DNA of 64,000 nt from Ampelocalamus luodianensis. Its lineage: Eukaryota; Streptophyta; Magnoliopsida; Poales; Poaceae. Under the pieces are notes generated by a model. It saw nothing but the letters and a program-made list of their open reading frames with translations. It searched no databases and was not told where the DNA came from. The stretch spans positions 5,808,407 to 5,872,406 of the forward strand of contig CM070623.1 in the NCBI GenBank assembly GCA_036346255.1, written 5' to 3'. This document shows, piece by piece, positions 1 to 11,399 of this stretch. The translations under genes were made by a program, and so were the position numbers. Position 1 is the stretch's first letter. Each line of letters starts with the position of its first letter.

Positions 1-785
1 CCGTGGAGGGCGGTGGGTGGACGGCGGTGACGGAGGCAGCGGGAGCTCACGCGCGCGCGGCGCCGCTTTCGCCGCGCCGCCGAGGTGGAGACGGAGCTGA
101 CCGGTGGGCGAGCGTGTCGCACAAGAGCGAGAAGGTGCGGTGCAGCTCGGGCCGTTCGATTAAAAGCGGACGCCCAGGATCTAAGGGACGTTAGTTGATT
201 CAGGCGAGTCGGGTGGGTGCGGTGCGGTCCGACTCGTGTCCCGGTCAAAGTCCGCGCGGTTGGTTCGGTGAAAAGGTTGGGTTAGACCAGATGGCTCGGG
301 TCGGAACAACAGTGCTGAGCCCGAAGTTTGAATCCAGTTTGACCAATTAGCGGCAGCTTTGACCAAGGCCTTAAAAATAGAAATAAATTTCCTAAAATCG
401 TGAAATAATTTGTGGGGTTCTGGGAGTATATAGTTCCATAAAAATTATGAAACCCCACTGTTCATAATATATTTTGTAATATTTAAGTTCAAACTTAATG
501 TATGTCTTTTAAGTTGGTTTGAATTTTCATAAGGTTCAACCTAGTTTCAAAAATTATGGAAAAATTATATTTATTCATGAGAATTAATGTAGTATTTGAT
601 TAAATTGGTTTCAGATGATGATCACAACTTTTTATCACTGATTTGAATTGAAATTCAAACTTTGAAGGGTATGTTCATGTTTTTAACAGATTTTCCAAGT
701 GCAATATATTATGAAGTGGTTTGAATTCAATAATGCATGCTAATGAAATACATATTAATCCATTTTAATTGTTGGGGCTGTGACA
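1..785 (-). repeat. 3' LTR of E1, partial (U3 side)
   Basis: This stretch matches the inner end of the long LTR at about 10541-11328. Both end in the same ...GGGGCTGTGACA border, which read on the minus strand gives TGTCACAGCCCC. The AT-rich part (about 360-785) is nearly identical between the two copies. The GC-rich part (1-360) differs by many single-base insertions and deletions. The rest of this LTR lies left of the window. Confidence 0.85.
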
Positions 786-800
786 AACCTCCCCCCCTTA
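786..800 (-). other. Polypurine tract of E1
   Basis: On the minus strand this reads TAAGGGGGGGAGGTT directly before the LTR start TGTCACAG. It is the expected plus-strand DNA primer site. E2 has the same arrangement at 34131-34143. Confidence 0.85.
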
Positions 801-916
801 CAAAAGATCTCGACCCGAGATCTGGGTGGAGAAGAATTAGAAAGTTTTCATTAGAAGTTATAATTTACGTTGTCTTGATTTCCTTCAAAGATAGTGTTGA
901 CAGGTTATAACTTACA

Positions 917-2120
917 TTAATATGTTTTACCTTTCCTTTCTTGATACGAAGGCACTTCATGTAGCGAAGAGTTCTGGATATGCTGCTCGCATCCGGTCTT
1001 CACGTTCCCAAGTTGCTTCATTCTCCGTGTGGTTGCTCCATTGAACCTTGACGAACTTGATGTTGCGATTCCTAGTCTTACGCTCGGTTTCCTCAAGGAT
1101 ACGAATCGGGCTCTCTCGATAAGATAGATCGGGTTGCAAGTCGAGTTTATCCAACTCGGTTGCTTCCGCTGGGACTCAAGACATTTCTTGAGTTGGGAGA
1201 CATGGAAGACGTTATGCACGTCTGAGAGCGATGGTGGCAACTCCAACCGGTATGCCACCGATCCCAACTTAGCTAGAATACGGAAAGGTCCAATATAGCG
1301 TGGTGCTAATTTACCTTTGATTTGGAAGCGACGAACTCCTTTCATAGGAGAGACTTTAAGATAAACATGATCGTCCACTTCGAAACTCAACTCGCGACGA
1401 CGACGGTCAGCATAGGACTTCTGACGTGATTGAGCCGTCCTAAGTCGTTCGCGAATAACACGAACTTGTTCTTCAGCATCTTCCACCAAGGTTGGGCCAT
1501 AGAATGGCCTCTCCCCGGCTTCGGACCAGTTCAAGGGTGTTCTACAAGCTCTCCCATACAATGCTTCGAAGGGTGACATTTGAATGCTCGATTGGAAGCT
1601 GTTGTTGTAGGAGAACTCCGCAAACGGTAAACATTTTTCCCAACTATCACCGTAGGATAATACGCAAGCCCGGAGAAGGTCTTCCAAAACTTGGTTTACC
1701 CTCTCAGTTTGTCCATCTGTTTGCGGGTGATAAGCGGAGCTAAAAGATAGACTGGTTCCCATCGTTTTATGTAAGCATTCCCAGAAATAGGAGGTGAATT
1801 GAGGGCCTCTATCAGAAACTATCACCTTTGGAACACCGTGGAGACAAACAATTCTTGCAATGTAAAGCTCTGCTAACTTGTCCCCACGGTAGATGGTCTT
1901 GACAGGAATGAAGTGAACAACTTTGGTTAATCGATCCACAATCACCCATATGGAATCAAATCCAGATTTAGTTCTAGGAAGGCTGGTGATAAAATCCATG
2001 CCAACTTCTTCCCATTTCCACTGGGGAATGGGCAAGGGATCTAGAGTGCCAGCTGGCTTCAAATGCTCAGCCTTGACTCTTTGACATAGATCTTTTCGGC
2101 CACAAAGCGTACAACGTGTC
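917..2120 (-). pseudogene. E1 integrase core, C-terminal domain and chromodomain (broken)
   Basis: Integrase inserts the element's cDNA. A 381-codon open frame (917-2062) holds the core with GMDFITSLP (first Asp), VSDRGPQF (second Asp) and HPQTDGQTERVNQ (catalytic Glu). It continues through the C-terminal domain (YIGPFRIL, DVHNVFHVSQLKKC) and then leaves frame at about 1155. The chromodomain is read in another frame at 957-1154 (key stretch VKVQWSNHTENEATWE). The upstream HHCC zinc finger is damaged: the segment just before 2062 lacks the expected Cys pair. It is related to, but not identical with, the E2 integrase. A dead copy, unless the frame breaks are sequencing errors. Confidence 0.85.
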
Positions 2121-2930
2121 GCTTCATTCGCTCCACCACGCTTTCTTTTTCAAATCTGATACATTTTCGCACTCCGGGGTGGATAGAGAATTTTGAGTTA
2201 TGGGCCTCCTTGAGAATCAATTCTCTCAAGTGGCGATCAAAAGGTACCACCAAACGGTTTCCAAACCATAGAGTACCTTGTGCATCTTGCCTAAAACATT
2301 TAGCCTTGCCTTGTTTCATTAGTTCTAAAATTTGAGCCACTTCCGCATCAGTTTTCTGGGCTTTTCTAACCCGGTCCTCTAGTGTGCAAGTCACATTGAG
2401 GGCTGCAAGCGAACCTTCTTCAACTATCTCCAGGTGTAGGCCTTGCAATGCAGTACATAAGCTTGCAGAAAAAGGAGTTACCGACAAACGAGTTGCAGTT
2501 TTTACGCTCAATGCGTCGGCCACGACATTAGCCTTCCCGGATGATAATGGAGTCCCATATCATAATCTTTAATCAACTCAAGCCATCTTCTTTGCCTCAA
2601 GTTCAGGTCGGCTTGGGTGAAAATATATTTAAGGCTCTTATGGTGGTGTAGATCTCGCAGCGATTACCGATGAGGTAATGTCGCCAAATCTTCAAGGCAT
2701 GAACTACGCCGCGAGCTCTAGGTCGTGTGTGGGATAATTGGCCTCATGGGGCTTCAATTGCCTCGATCGTAGGCCACCACTTACCGCCTTGCATAAGCAC
2801 ACAACCGAGCCCATGGCGAGATGCATCACAATAGATATCAAAGCTCTTGTGAATGTCCGCGAACAAGCACGGGAGCTTCACGGGCATTCTTTCGTGGTTT
2901 GGAAGCTTTGCTCGCATTCTGCCCACTCAA
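2059..2930 (-). pseudogene. E1 RNase H and integrase zinc-finger region (broken)
   Basis: RNase H degrades the RNA strand during reverse transcription. Recognisable pieces are FDIYCDASRHGLGCVLMQ at about 2780-2860 (first catalytic Asp region) and MADALSVK at 2523, the conserved 'ADALSRK' end of the domain. They lie in different frames. From 2523 down to 2059 runs the linker to integrase (KAKCFRQDAQGTLWFGNRLV, then HNSKFSIHPG with the zinc-binding His pair). The Cys half of the zinc finger is lost. At least three frame changes are needed to read this block. Confidence 0.75.
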
Positions 2931-3810
2931 ATTTCTTCTCTTTCTTTAGAAGTTGGGTCATAGGCTTTGCAATTTTTGAGAAATTCTTGATGAACCTACG
3001 GTAGTATCCCGCAAGTCCAAGAAAACTACGAATGTCAGTGACGCTTTTGGGTTGCTTCCACTCAAGGACATCTCGTACCTTACTAGGATCAACGGCGACA
3101 CCGCCTTTAGATAGGATATGCCCCAAGAAACTAACCTCTCGAAGCCAAAACTCACATTTGCTGAATTTGGCGTAGAGCTGATGGTGGCGAAGTTTTTCTA
3201 ACACAAGTCTTAAATGTTGCTCGTGCTCAAGATCAGACTTAGAGTAGATAAGGATATCATCAATGAAAACCACTACAAACTGATCTAAGTATTCCATGAA
3301 CACCGAATTCATGAGGTTCATGAAATAGGCTGGGGCATTGGTCAAACCAAAGGACATGACTGTGTACTCGTACAAACCGTAACGAGTAGAGAAGGCGGTC
3401 TTCGGAATGTCCTCGGTTCTAACTTTAATCTGATGGTAGCCTAACCTCAAGTCGATTTTGGAGAACACCTGAGCTCCACTAAGCTGGTCAAATAGGTCAT
3501 CAATCCGCGGAAGCGGATACTTGTTCTTGATGGTGACCTCATTCAACGGACGGTAGTCAACACACATCCGTAGACTCTTGTCTTTCTTCTTGACAAAGAG
3601 AGCCGGGCATCCCCAAGGTGAGGAGCTAGGCCTGATAAAACCCTTATCTTGCAACTCCTTAAGTTGTTCTTTCAATTCAGCTAGCTCATTGGGCGGCATC
3701 CGATCTGGCCTTTTGAGATGGGCGCGGTACAGTGCAAGCTCAATGACAAACTCTACTTCTCGGTCGGGGCATGCACGAAGTTCTTCAGTGGAAAACATCG
3801 GGATACTCAC
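2878..3810 (-). pseudogene. E1 reverse transcriptase domain (open but isolated)
   Basis: This is a 310-codon open frame for the RT of a Ty3/gypsy Pol polyprotein, which copies the element's RNA into DNA. Visible motifs in order are RPSSSPWGCPALFVKKKD, LRMCVDYRPLNE, YPLPRIDDLFDQL, FSKIDLRLGYHQI, TAFSTRYG, SFGLTNAPAYF, the catalytic VVFIDDILIYS, FLGHILS and RSFLGLAGYYRRFI. The domain is essentially complete, but it is cut from protease upstream and RNase H downstream by frame breaks. The listed Met is simply the first in the frame; the natural product is a polyprotein. Confidence 0.9.
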
Positions 3811-3926
3811 TCACTATTGGTACCTCCTCTGCGAGAGAGGTACTTGCCTCTAAAGCATATAGGTGAGAACTACCCACTAAAGGTGCAAAGACGACACGGA
3901 TGCCGCTTCGCTAGTCACGAAACAGA

Positions 3927-4210
3927 TCACCGGGCACAATCAATCTTCCCCTGATTCTTAGATAACCAATCCATCCCTAAGATAACATCGATGCCCACTG
4001 AACTTATCACTATTAAGTTTGCTGAAAAGTTAACATTTTGTATTTCAATTTTTACGTCCCGACAGACTTGATCGGCGTAGAAAACCGACCATGCTGGGGA
4101 CTGAATATGATAAGGTGGGTGTAGTGTATGTATCTTGAATTGGTTAATTTCAGTATACTTGTTTTTAATAAATGAATGAGATGCTCCAGTAATCAAATAG
4201 AACGATCACG
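3927..4210 (-). pseudogene. E1 aspartic protease (active site disrupted)
   Basis: The protease would cut Gag-Pol into mature proteins. The frame reads GASHSFI at the flap side of the active site and IDVILGMDWLSKNQGKIDC at the conserved C-terminal half. Just upstream of GASHSF the expected Asp-Thr/Ser-Gly triad is read as Ile-Thr-Gly. The run TTTGATTACTGG carries one extra base relative to related elements, which removes the catalytic Asp from this frame. Compare the intact DSGASHSF of E2 at 30699-31115. Confidence 0.8.
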
Positions 4211-4235
4211 AGACACGAATTAACAAGTAGTGTAC

Positions 4236-5490
4236 CTAGCACGACGTCAGGTGCGTCGGTCGCCTCCTCCGCTGAGGGCGTGGTTGACGCGACCACGTGC
4301 ATCTGGGGCGGAGTAGGTGCTGGTCTCTGAGGTGGTGGCGGTGGCCTCGCTGGGCTGGGTGGCGGTCTTTGGAGCGAGTACGTCCGGCATCCTCGCCGCT
4401 TGGCGAGGCATCATGAGATGTAGTGGCCTGACGGCCACAGTGAAACAAATGACGCCAGGGCTTGTATGCCCCCGCCATCTGTGGTCTCGGCCCCGCTATC
4501 TTTCTGAGCCGCCGGTGGAGAAGGTCGTGGAGGTGCCACAGAGACCTCGATGGTGCTGAAGGGCACGAGGTGCCCGAGGTAGTCTGGGCGCGCTCGAAAA
4601 TCGCCACTCGCCATCGCTGCCGTGAAAGCCTTCCTCCTCTTCCTCGATTCATCCATCGTCATGCTCTCATGCTCCACCACTATCGCCTTGTTGACGAGAT
4701 CTGCCGGAAACTCCGAAATCATGTGCACTAAAACAAGCCGCAACTCCTCGGCGATCCATGGAAGAACTTTGCTTCGGCGACGGCGTCGCTGCCGAGGCGT
4801 CGTCCGAGCATACCGCCAAGTAGTTGAAATCATGCAGTACTCAGTGACTATCCTCCACCGCCTCAAGGCAAGGAACCGCTGCTTTGCTTGATGAGCGGCA
4901 CTCCCTCGAGATATGGGCCTCTCGGGCGCGTCCACCGAACTCGTCCCAAGTCGGGCGTGACCGTGAGCTGCATGGCGGAATAACTATCCCACCACGCCGC
5001 TGCGCGCACCGCCAACCGATAGGCGGCAAACAAGACCCTCGCAACCCCGGTACAACTGCGCAATGTTCAGCTTCTTCTCAATGTTGTGCAGCCAGGTCCT
5101 CTGCCTCCATCGGGTCCTTGCCGCCAAGCGTCGGAGGGTTGGTGCGCTGAAACTCGGCAAGACCTCCGGACACTCGGTGCGGGCAGCCCTCTGTCGGAAC
5201 GGAGCCTGAGCGGTGTTGCGCACGATCGCCTCAAGCATCCGGTGCGGTCCATCGGTTGCGCTCAATCATCATCATAAACTCGACCATGGATGGCGGCGGA
5301 GGAGCACCTCCTCAGCGGTCCACCTGCTTGGGGCCACGCCGAGAGGGCTCGCCATGCCTAGACGGCTGCTGGGATGACTGTCCCTGATCGTAGAAATCGC
5401 TCAGAGGTGCTAGACGTGGTGCCCTAGATGGGGATGGAGAGCCTCTGCCGCGCAGGGCTCCTGATCGCGTAGTCGGTCCTGTCATCCTTT
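4236..5490 (-). pseudogene. E1 gag (capsid/nucleocapsid), heavily frameshifted
   Basis: Gag forms the particle that packages the element's RNA. Pieces are spread over all three minus frames. PADLVNKAIVVEHESM and DESRKRR at about 4620-4700 match the conserved 'VDKAIVVEHK...ESRKRK' capsid tail seen in E3. WLHNIEKKLNIAQ at about 5080-5100 matches the 'WLRSIERKLIIAQ' motif of E2. A degraded zinc-knuckle stretch (FVSLWPSGHYIS) lies near 4420. The segment is GC-rich and short indels are frequent. Confidence 0.7.
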
Positions 5491-6678
5491 ATTGGACAAG
5501 TATGGTTAGTAAATAAGATAAAAGCCATTACTTGGCTACACATGCACAATCAATATCAAAGAGCAAGAAAATTGTAACATCAAATGGAACACCAAACATT
5601 AAGCAACATAAAACCAATTCGATACAATTCCGTACATAAGTGCCCGCAGGCTTAAGATCACAACAGAAATAGGAGTGTTTGCAAATAAAACATAACAGTT
5701 CGACATCTACTACCCTATTACATAAACCTAAGGATACAAGCTCAAACATAGGGCTCCCTGCCCTAACAGCCTAGATATTATTCCGGTCAAAGTTCACCGG
5801 AAATTGCGTCGAAAGATGTGCCCTGTGTGATCGGTATCATCGGGGTCCCTAGATTAGGAAGACGCAAGGGTGATCCTATGGCGTTCATATGACCTTCCAC
5901 CACGGGTAGGCGACAATCTGCTGGCACAGAAAGATAAGGGGAGATCATATTAGTGCCATATAGCACACTGGGATGAATGAGCCTCATGTCATGCATGAGC
6001 CTTAAGTGCTCTGAGCCTCAATGAGGCGCCGTCGCGTCTCCCACAACTCATGCACCATGCAATGATGCATTTGGTCCATTACATGGACCAATCTCGCCAA
6101 TGCTCGACTTGGGGTCCTCCCAAAGCGGATCTAGCAAACGAGTTCACGTCCCTAGCGCGTCGCGCATCGGAAAATGATCATATGGGGCTGGGCTAACTCT
6201 GTCAGTCGTGCGAAGGCGACTCATGGCCACCGAGCCACTTCTTGTAACGCCATGGCCTCCGGTACCGCGCGCTGAAGCGGTAAGGTATGCTCCCGTGACT
6301 TGTCTAGCAACGATATCTATCAACGCCATAAATTCCTCCATTCGGGTCCTCGATCACGGCGGTAGATAGAATAAGTGGGCTGATATGTGAAGTTCGCCCT
6401 CCACATCATGTCTCGTAGCAACGCCGGGTATCCATCCACTCCTTCAGCTTGAGTTTCCCGGACAAGGTACTGAGGGTTCATCTAAAGGCAAGAAGGTAAG
6501 GTAAGTTAGTTTCATAAACCAAAACAGGATCGGAGAGGAAAGATATTAAGATGGATAAGGAATAAAAGATATTCTTAACTTAAACTTTCTGAAAGTAATT
6601 TGATAATTTCAAAATATTTTGACTCCAGAAGGCTTACTAACTCTAACGCCAGTGCTACCTCTAACCTACAGTCAGTAT
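5491..6678 (-). other. E1 untranslated leader between PBS and gag
   Basis: No long open frame or known motif was found between the PBS and the first gag-like sequence. By position this is the 5' leader of the element's genomic RNA, where packaging signals are expected. E2 and E3 have leaders in the same place but shorter (about 0.6 and 0.4 kb). Confidence 0.6.
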
Positions 6679-6691
6679 GGCTCTGATACCA
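6679..6691 (-). other. Primer binding site of E1 (initiator Met-tRNA type)
   Basis: The minus strand reads TGGTATCAGAGCC, complementary to the 3' end of initiator Met-tRNA. It lies 4 bases from the LTR border at 6696, which reads ...GGGGTCCCCACA on the minus strand. Confidence 0.9.
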
Positions 6692-6695
6692 ACGT

Positions 6696-9600
6696 TGTGG
6701 GGACCCCGGTAATTATCTCCTTAAGACCGAGATTAGACAAGGTCTTAGGGACATAATTACGGGTCTCCGGTAAATGAATTCCAATTTAATTCTATCCAAG
6801 TGAGAGGCTTAGCCGAATACTAGAGCCTCAACGATCATGCGCACGCTCCTTTGCGGCGCTACATGATTGTCGATTCTCCTTCGATTCAAGCACCGCACTT
6901 AGTGAGTTAAATGGGAATTCATCAACAACGAGTATGACTTATATTGGCTCCCAAGATCAACGACCAATATACTCATACCTCATCCAACGTTGATTACATC
7001 CATACAACACATACAACAGGAATTCAAAAGACGTCTCGCATAATAGTTAAGGTCTGACTTATTACACACCCACCGACCGGCCAAATTCAAAGTAAGTATC
7101 AAGTAGCAATGAAGTAAATAGATAAACAAAAGACCAGCAGATGGTATGCCCATCACCCATCGACAACCGATCGGGGTTAAATGGTAACACACTACTCATT
7201 AGGGTCACCCAAGTCAACACTAGCGAGATCATCATAATCATAACCTTCCTCACTGAAAAGACCAACAAACATCCGGTGAGTACAAGTGTACTCATAAGTC
7301 TTACACAAATAAAAATAGTTATGCATAAGGGTCATTCAAAGGATGGCTCATATTGGTTTAGTTTTGCGAAAGAGACGCAACAATTAACGTCCTACACATA
7401 CTAGTTTTCATGTGCCCATTTTTAAAACCAGATTTGAAGTAGAAGTAAAGCATGTAGTAAAGCATTTCAGTAATGAACAATTGAATCATACCAAAACCAA
7501 AGTGGCAGCCCACTTTGATGTACTAAACACATGAACATCCTGTTCATGGCGAATACCAAGTTCAACCACAATTTTAATTAAAAGTCTAACAATAGCGACC
7601 ACAAATTTCAAGCGGTGCGTCCATAACCGTGGACACGGCTATTCGAATAGATTTATACCTGCGGGGTGTACTACTTACCCACACGACTTAATTAGCCCGT
7701 AAGCCTCCGAGAGACCTCGAAATAGCACACTTCCTATGGTATGCGGCCGAGTAAATCAAGATACGCCATTTTCAAAAAAAGGCCCTATTGAGCTAAGTCC
7801 CCCTTGTGAGATGGTTCCTTGCCTAGTACAAGCGTCGGATAGCACTTGCTAGGGGGCTCACAAGTTATATTGGAAATACCGATGCAATCAAAACAAACGA
7901 ATTGGCGCTCCCTTGCACACTATAAAGGATTACATCGGCTCCTCAAAGAACATAGGATTTCACGGTCGCTATGCCCCTTACACCACCAAGGACTTAACAC
8001 AATAAAACCCTCCCCCTACTTAACCATACGGCTCCCAACCCGCGTGTGGCAGCACGAGTGTTGCTTGAACAGTAGGTACCCAAAGTTCGGTCCTCAATTG
8101 TCCAGACAAGTCCTTCCACTTACCCAATGCTCGTGCACAAAGCACCATCACTAACCAATCACTTGTCCGGACCAAAACTCATTTAAAAATGACAAAGTTT
8201 TACTCATAAAACAGCTACAAAGATCTGAAGTAAAAACATAAAGTAAGAGTTGTGTGTATCCCAAAACCGGGTTATTCCGACGATCGAACTACCGTATCTA
8301 GACTTGCATGGCTAAGCAATTCTATAACCCATAATTCACACATCCTATCTTAAGCATATAGGAGTTGGCATAATTCAAGATTAACCTCAAGCATAGGACA
8401 TATCTAAACTACACATCACAAAAATATTGACATAATCAAAATAGCATGCAAGCAATTATCATTTCACTAACTTAACCAAAACTGGGATCAAATATGATGC
8501 AAAAGAAAGTTCAAATGATGCTTGCCTTGCTGGTACAGTAGTTGCTCACTCTCAGTCGTGTAAGTGTCGATATCAATATGCTCGGGATCTATATAATTAT
8601 AACATCAAATAAATACCGAGAAAACAACTCAAAAACCAAAATGCTCAAAAATACATGATTTTTCTACAGTAGTTAGGTCATGATTTTAAATGATTTTTGG
8701 TGAAAGAATTATTTCATTTTGATTTAGTATATGAAAGTTATAATGGTTTGAATTTCAGATTTCAATATGCCGTCATTTAGGTAATTTAATTATGAAGTGA
8801 AATTTTGTAGGACAGTGGCGAGTACATGGATTACATAGATAATTAGGCAATATTATTATAAGTTAAAAACAGTTGAGTTTGTCCTTTTTGGAGTTTTTAT
8901 GATTTAGTTATGTATTTTCAAAGTTATCAGCCTTTTATAGTATAACAATAATAGAGTTAAAGATTATATCCTACCAAATATAGTTTCTGTGACAGAGGTA
9001 ATGTGGAGACCATTTTTAGAATTAAGTTTACTGAAAATGAAAATTATCCAAAGTGGTCTCACTGTTTTTGGAGTTTCCAATAATTACTTGTGTATTTTTT
9101 AAAGGTTTCAGTTCTTTTTCTATTGTAAGAATAATGGTTTTAATGGGTAAATCTCCAAATAATACTTTCGGCTACAGAGACATGCTTGAAACCAATTTTC
9201 ATATAAAGTTTACTAAAAGTGAAAATTTCCAGAAGTGGCTTCATGTGATTTGGAGTTAATATGAAATAGTTATGCATTTTAGAAGTTACCACTGTTTTTA
9301 GATGTATAAATAAACCTATTTCGAATTTTTCAATTCATTTTCGGTTTCCCAAACGAATTAACATACATTACTCGCCTTGACTAGCCGCACAGATGCAAGT
9401 GGGACCGGGTCAAAGTTTTGACCCATCGAGACTGACAGTCTCACTGAACTAGGCTAAAAGCGCATTTTAACAATTACGTCTTCTATGCATGAAAACACAA
9501 ATTGATATTACCATCTTGGAAAAAGGGCTTTCCTTAAGAGAAAACGTACTACCAAACCTACGCATGCACTTAGCAGTACATAGGGCCCATGTCATAGAGA

Positions 9601-11328
9601 TCTTAACCTCTAATGCCATCTTTAGTGTGACAATTTCAGAGCTTTGTCGGACGGCCCGACAACGAGAGAAGGCGCGGTGGTTCTTCTTGAGCCACGGCGT
9701 GGCGAGGAGCCTAGGGAGTGCAAGGGTGAGGCAAAACGGAAGGCGATAACGACAACTACCTTAGGTGGTGTTTTGGTGGCGAGGTGGCCTAAACCGTTGA
9801 CCAGCCGGACTGGAGCGGCGGTGACCTGCACGACAAACGCGCACGCAGTGATTCGGTGGTGCATCAAGCAAAGAACGGCCGGGCGAGCTCTTGGTGGACT
9901 CAAGAGGCTTACGAGAGATGGAGTGGCCCACTGAGTTGGGGATGACTTGTCCCGGCAATGGTCGAGCGGCGAGGAGCTTCTCACAGGGAGAGGAAACCTG
10001 GGGAAAAAGGAAGCCAAAGGAGAGTTGAGATAGCTGAGAAAAGTCGTCGGGATGGCGCCATAGTGAACTACGGGAGGATGTCTTACCAATTGCGACAAAA
10101 GACCGATGAACAGTATTATCGGCCGAAGGGGGAAAAACTTCAAATGCCAATGATCCTGCGAATCATCCGACCAAAGAAGTGAGGGAAAACGATGCTAATA
10201 CCTGAGGGCATAAAGTGACACGTTAAAGAGAGATTAAAACTCACTGGAGTCGAGGTTTACACGAAGGTGGCCTTCGGGGCGCGCTCTGGAGCAGCGAGAG
10301 CACGGCGGTGACAACACCAAGGCTACGAACCAAACCAAGGTTTGGGGTTAGGCAAAGTGGAGAAGGCATCGAGTGTAGAACCGAGAGGAACGACCCGGTC
10401 GAAGCTTCTGGAGGATGAGCGGAGGGCGGCTCCTCTTTCCTCGGACCGAGGAAAGATGGGGAAGAAGGAGGCGCTCGGAGGTTAAAGCGTTCGGGTGTTG
10501 ACGGGGATGGAGGCGGCGTGAGTAGGCGGTGCTCGTGATATGGCCGTGGAGGCGGTGGGTGGGCGGCGGTGCGGAGGCGGCTCGGAGCTCACGCGCGCGT
10601 GGCGGCGAGCCTGCTCGCGCTTTGCCGAGGTGGGAGACGGAGCTGGCCGGTGGGCGGGCGTGTCGGCACACAAGCGAGAGAAGTGCGGTGCGGCTCGGGC
10701 GTTCGATTAAGCGCGACGACCGGGATCTAAGGGGCGTTAGTTGATTCAGCGAGTCGGGTGGAGTGCGGTGCGAGTCCGACTCGAGTCTGGTCAAAGTCGG
10801 TGCGGTTGGTTCGGTGAAAAGGTTGGGTTAGACCGGATGGCTCGGTCGAAACAACGATCTTGAGCCCAAGTTTGAATCGATTTGACCAATTAGCGGCTTT
10901 GACCAAGGCCTTAAAAATAGAAATAAATTTCCTAAAATCGTGAAATAATTTGTGGGGGTTCCTGGGAGTATATAGTTCCCATAAAAATTATGAAACCCCA
11001 CTGTTCATAATATATTTTGTAATATTTAAGTTCAAACTTAATGTATGTCTTTTAAGTTGGTTTGAATTTTCATAAGGTTCAACCTAGTTCCAAAAATTCT
11101 GGAAAAATTATATTTATTCATGAGAATTAATGTAGTATTTGATTAAATTGGTTTCAGATGATGATCACAACTTTTTATCACTGATTTGAATTGAAATTCA
11201 AACTTTGAAGGGTATGTTCATGTTTTTAACAGATTTTCCAAGTGCAATATATTATGAAGTGGTTTGAATTCAATAATGCATGCTAATGAAATACATATTA
11301 ATCCATTTTAATTGTTGGGGCTGTGACA
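6696..11328 (-). repeat. 5' LTR of E1, complete, 4.6 kb
   Basis: The borders on the plus strand are TGTGGGGACCCC...GGGGCTGTGACA, with TG/CA termini on either strand. The LTR drives transcription of the element. It contains a GC-rich portion (about 9620-10800), expected to hold promoter and transcript start, and AT-rich flanks. Block 7619-7684, with palindrome CTATTCGAATAG, is shared with the other gypsy LTRs in the window. ORFs inside it (for example 9622-10143) have no recognisable domain and were not called. Confidence 0.85.
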
Positions 11329-11399
11329 GAAGGGCACTTGATTCGAAGGGGTTTAAAAAAGGAGTACACATGTTGGACCAGTCACAGTGAAGAGCAGAT

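Larger units (their letters stand above)
1..11328 (-). mobile_element. Ty3/gypsy chromovirus E1 (Tekay/Del-like), nearly complete
   Basis: On the minus strand the order is 5' LTR (6696-11328), PBS, leader, gag, protease, RT, RNase H, integrase, chromodomain, PPT and 3' LTR (1-785, cut by the window edge). The pol order RT-RNase H-integrase defines Ty3/gypsy, and the chromodomain after integrase defines a chromovirus. LTRs over 4 kb with a Met-tRNA PBS fit the Tekay/Del clade. The right border at 11328 abuts a CACTA TNP2 gene, so the element inserted into that gene; the matching target duplication lies outside the window. Gag and pol are broken by many frameshifts, so this copy cannot move by itself. 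Confidence 0.85.

Noticed and set aside
6679..6691. tRNA gene remnant at the TGGTATCAGAGCC sites
   Set aside because: Only 13 bases match the tRNA 3' end; the position next to the LTR border identifies primer binding sites.
9622..10143. 173-codon minus-strand frame in the E1 LTR
   Set aside because: GC-rich LTR sequence without recognisable domain; overlapping frames on both strands are open to a similar extent.
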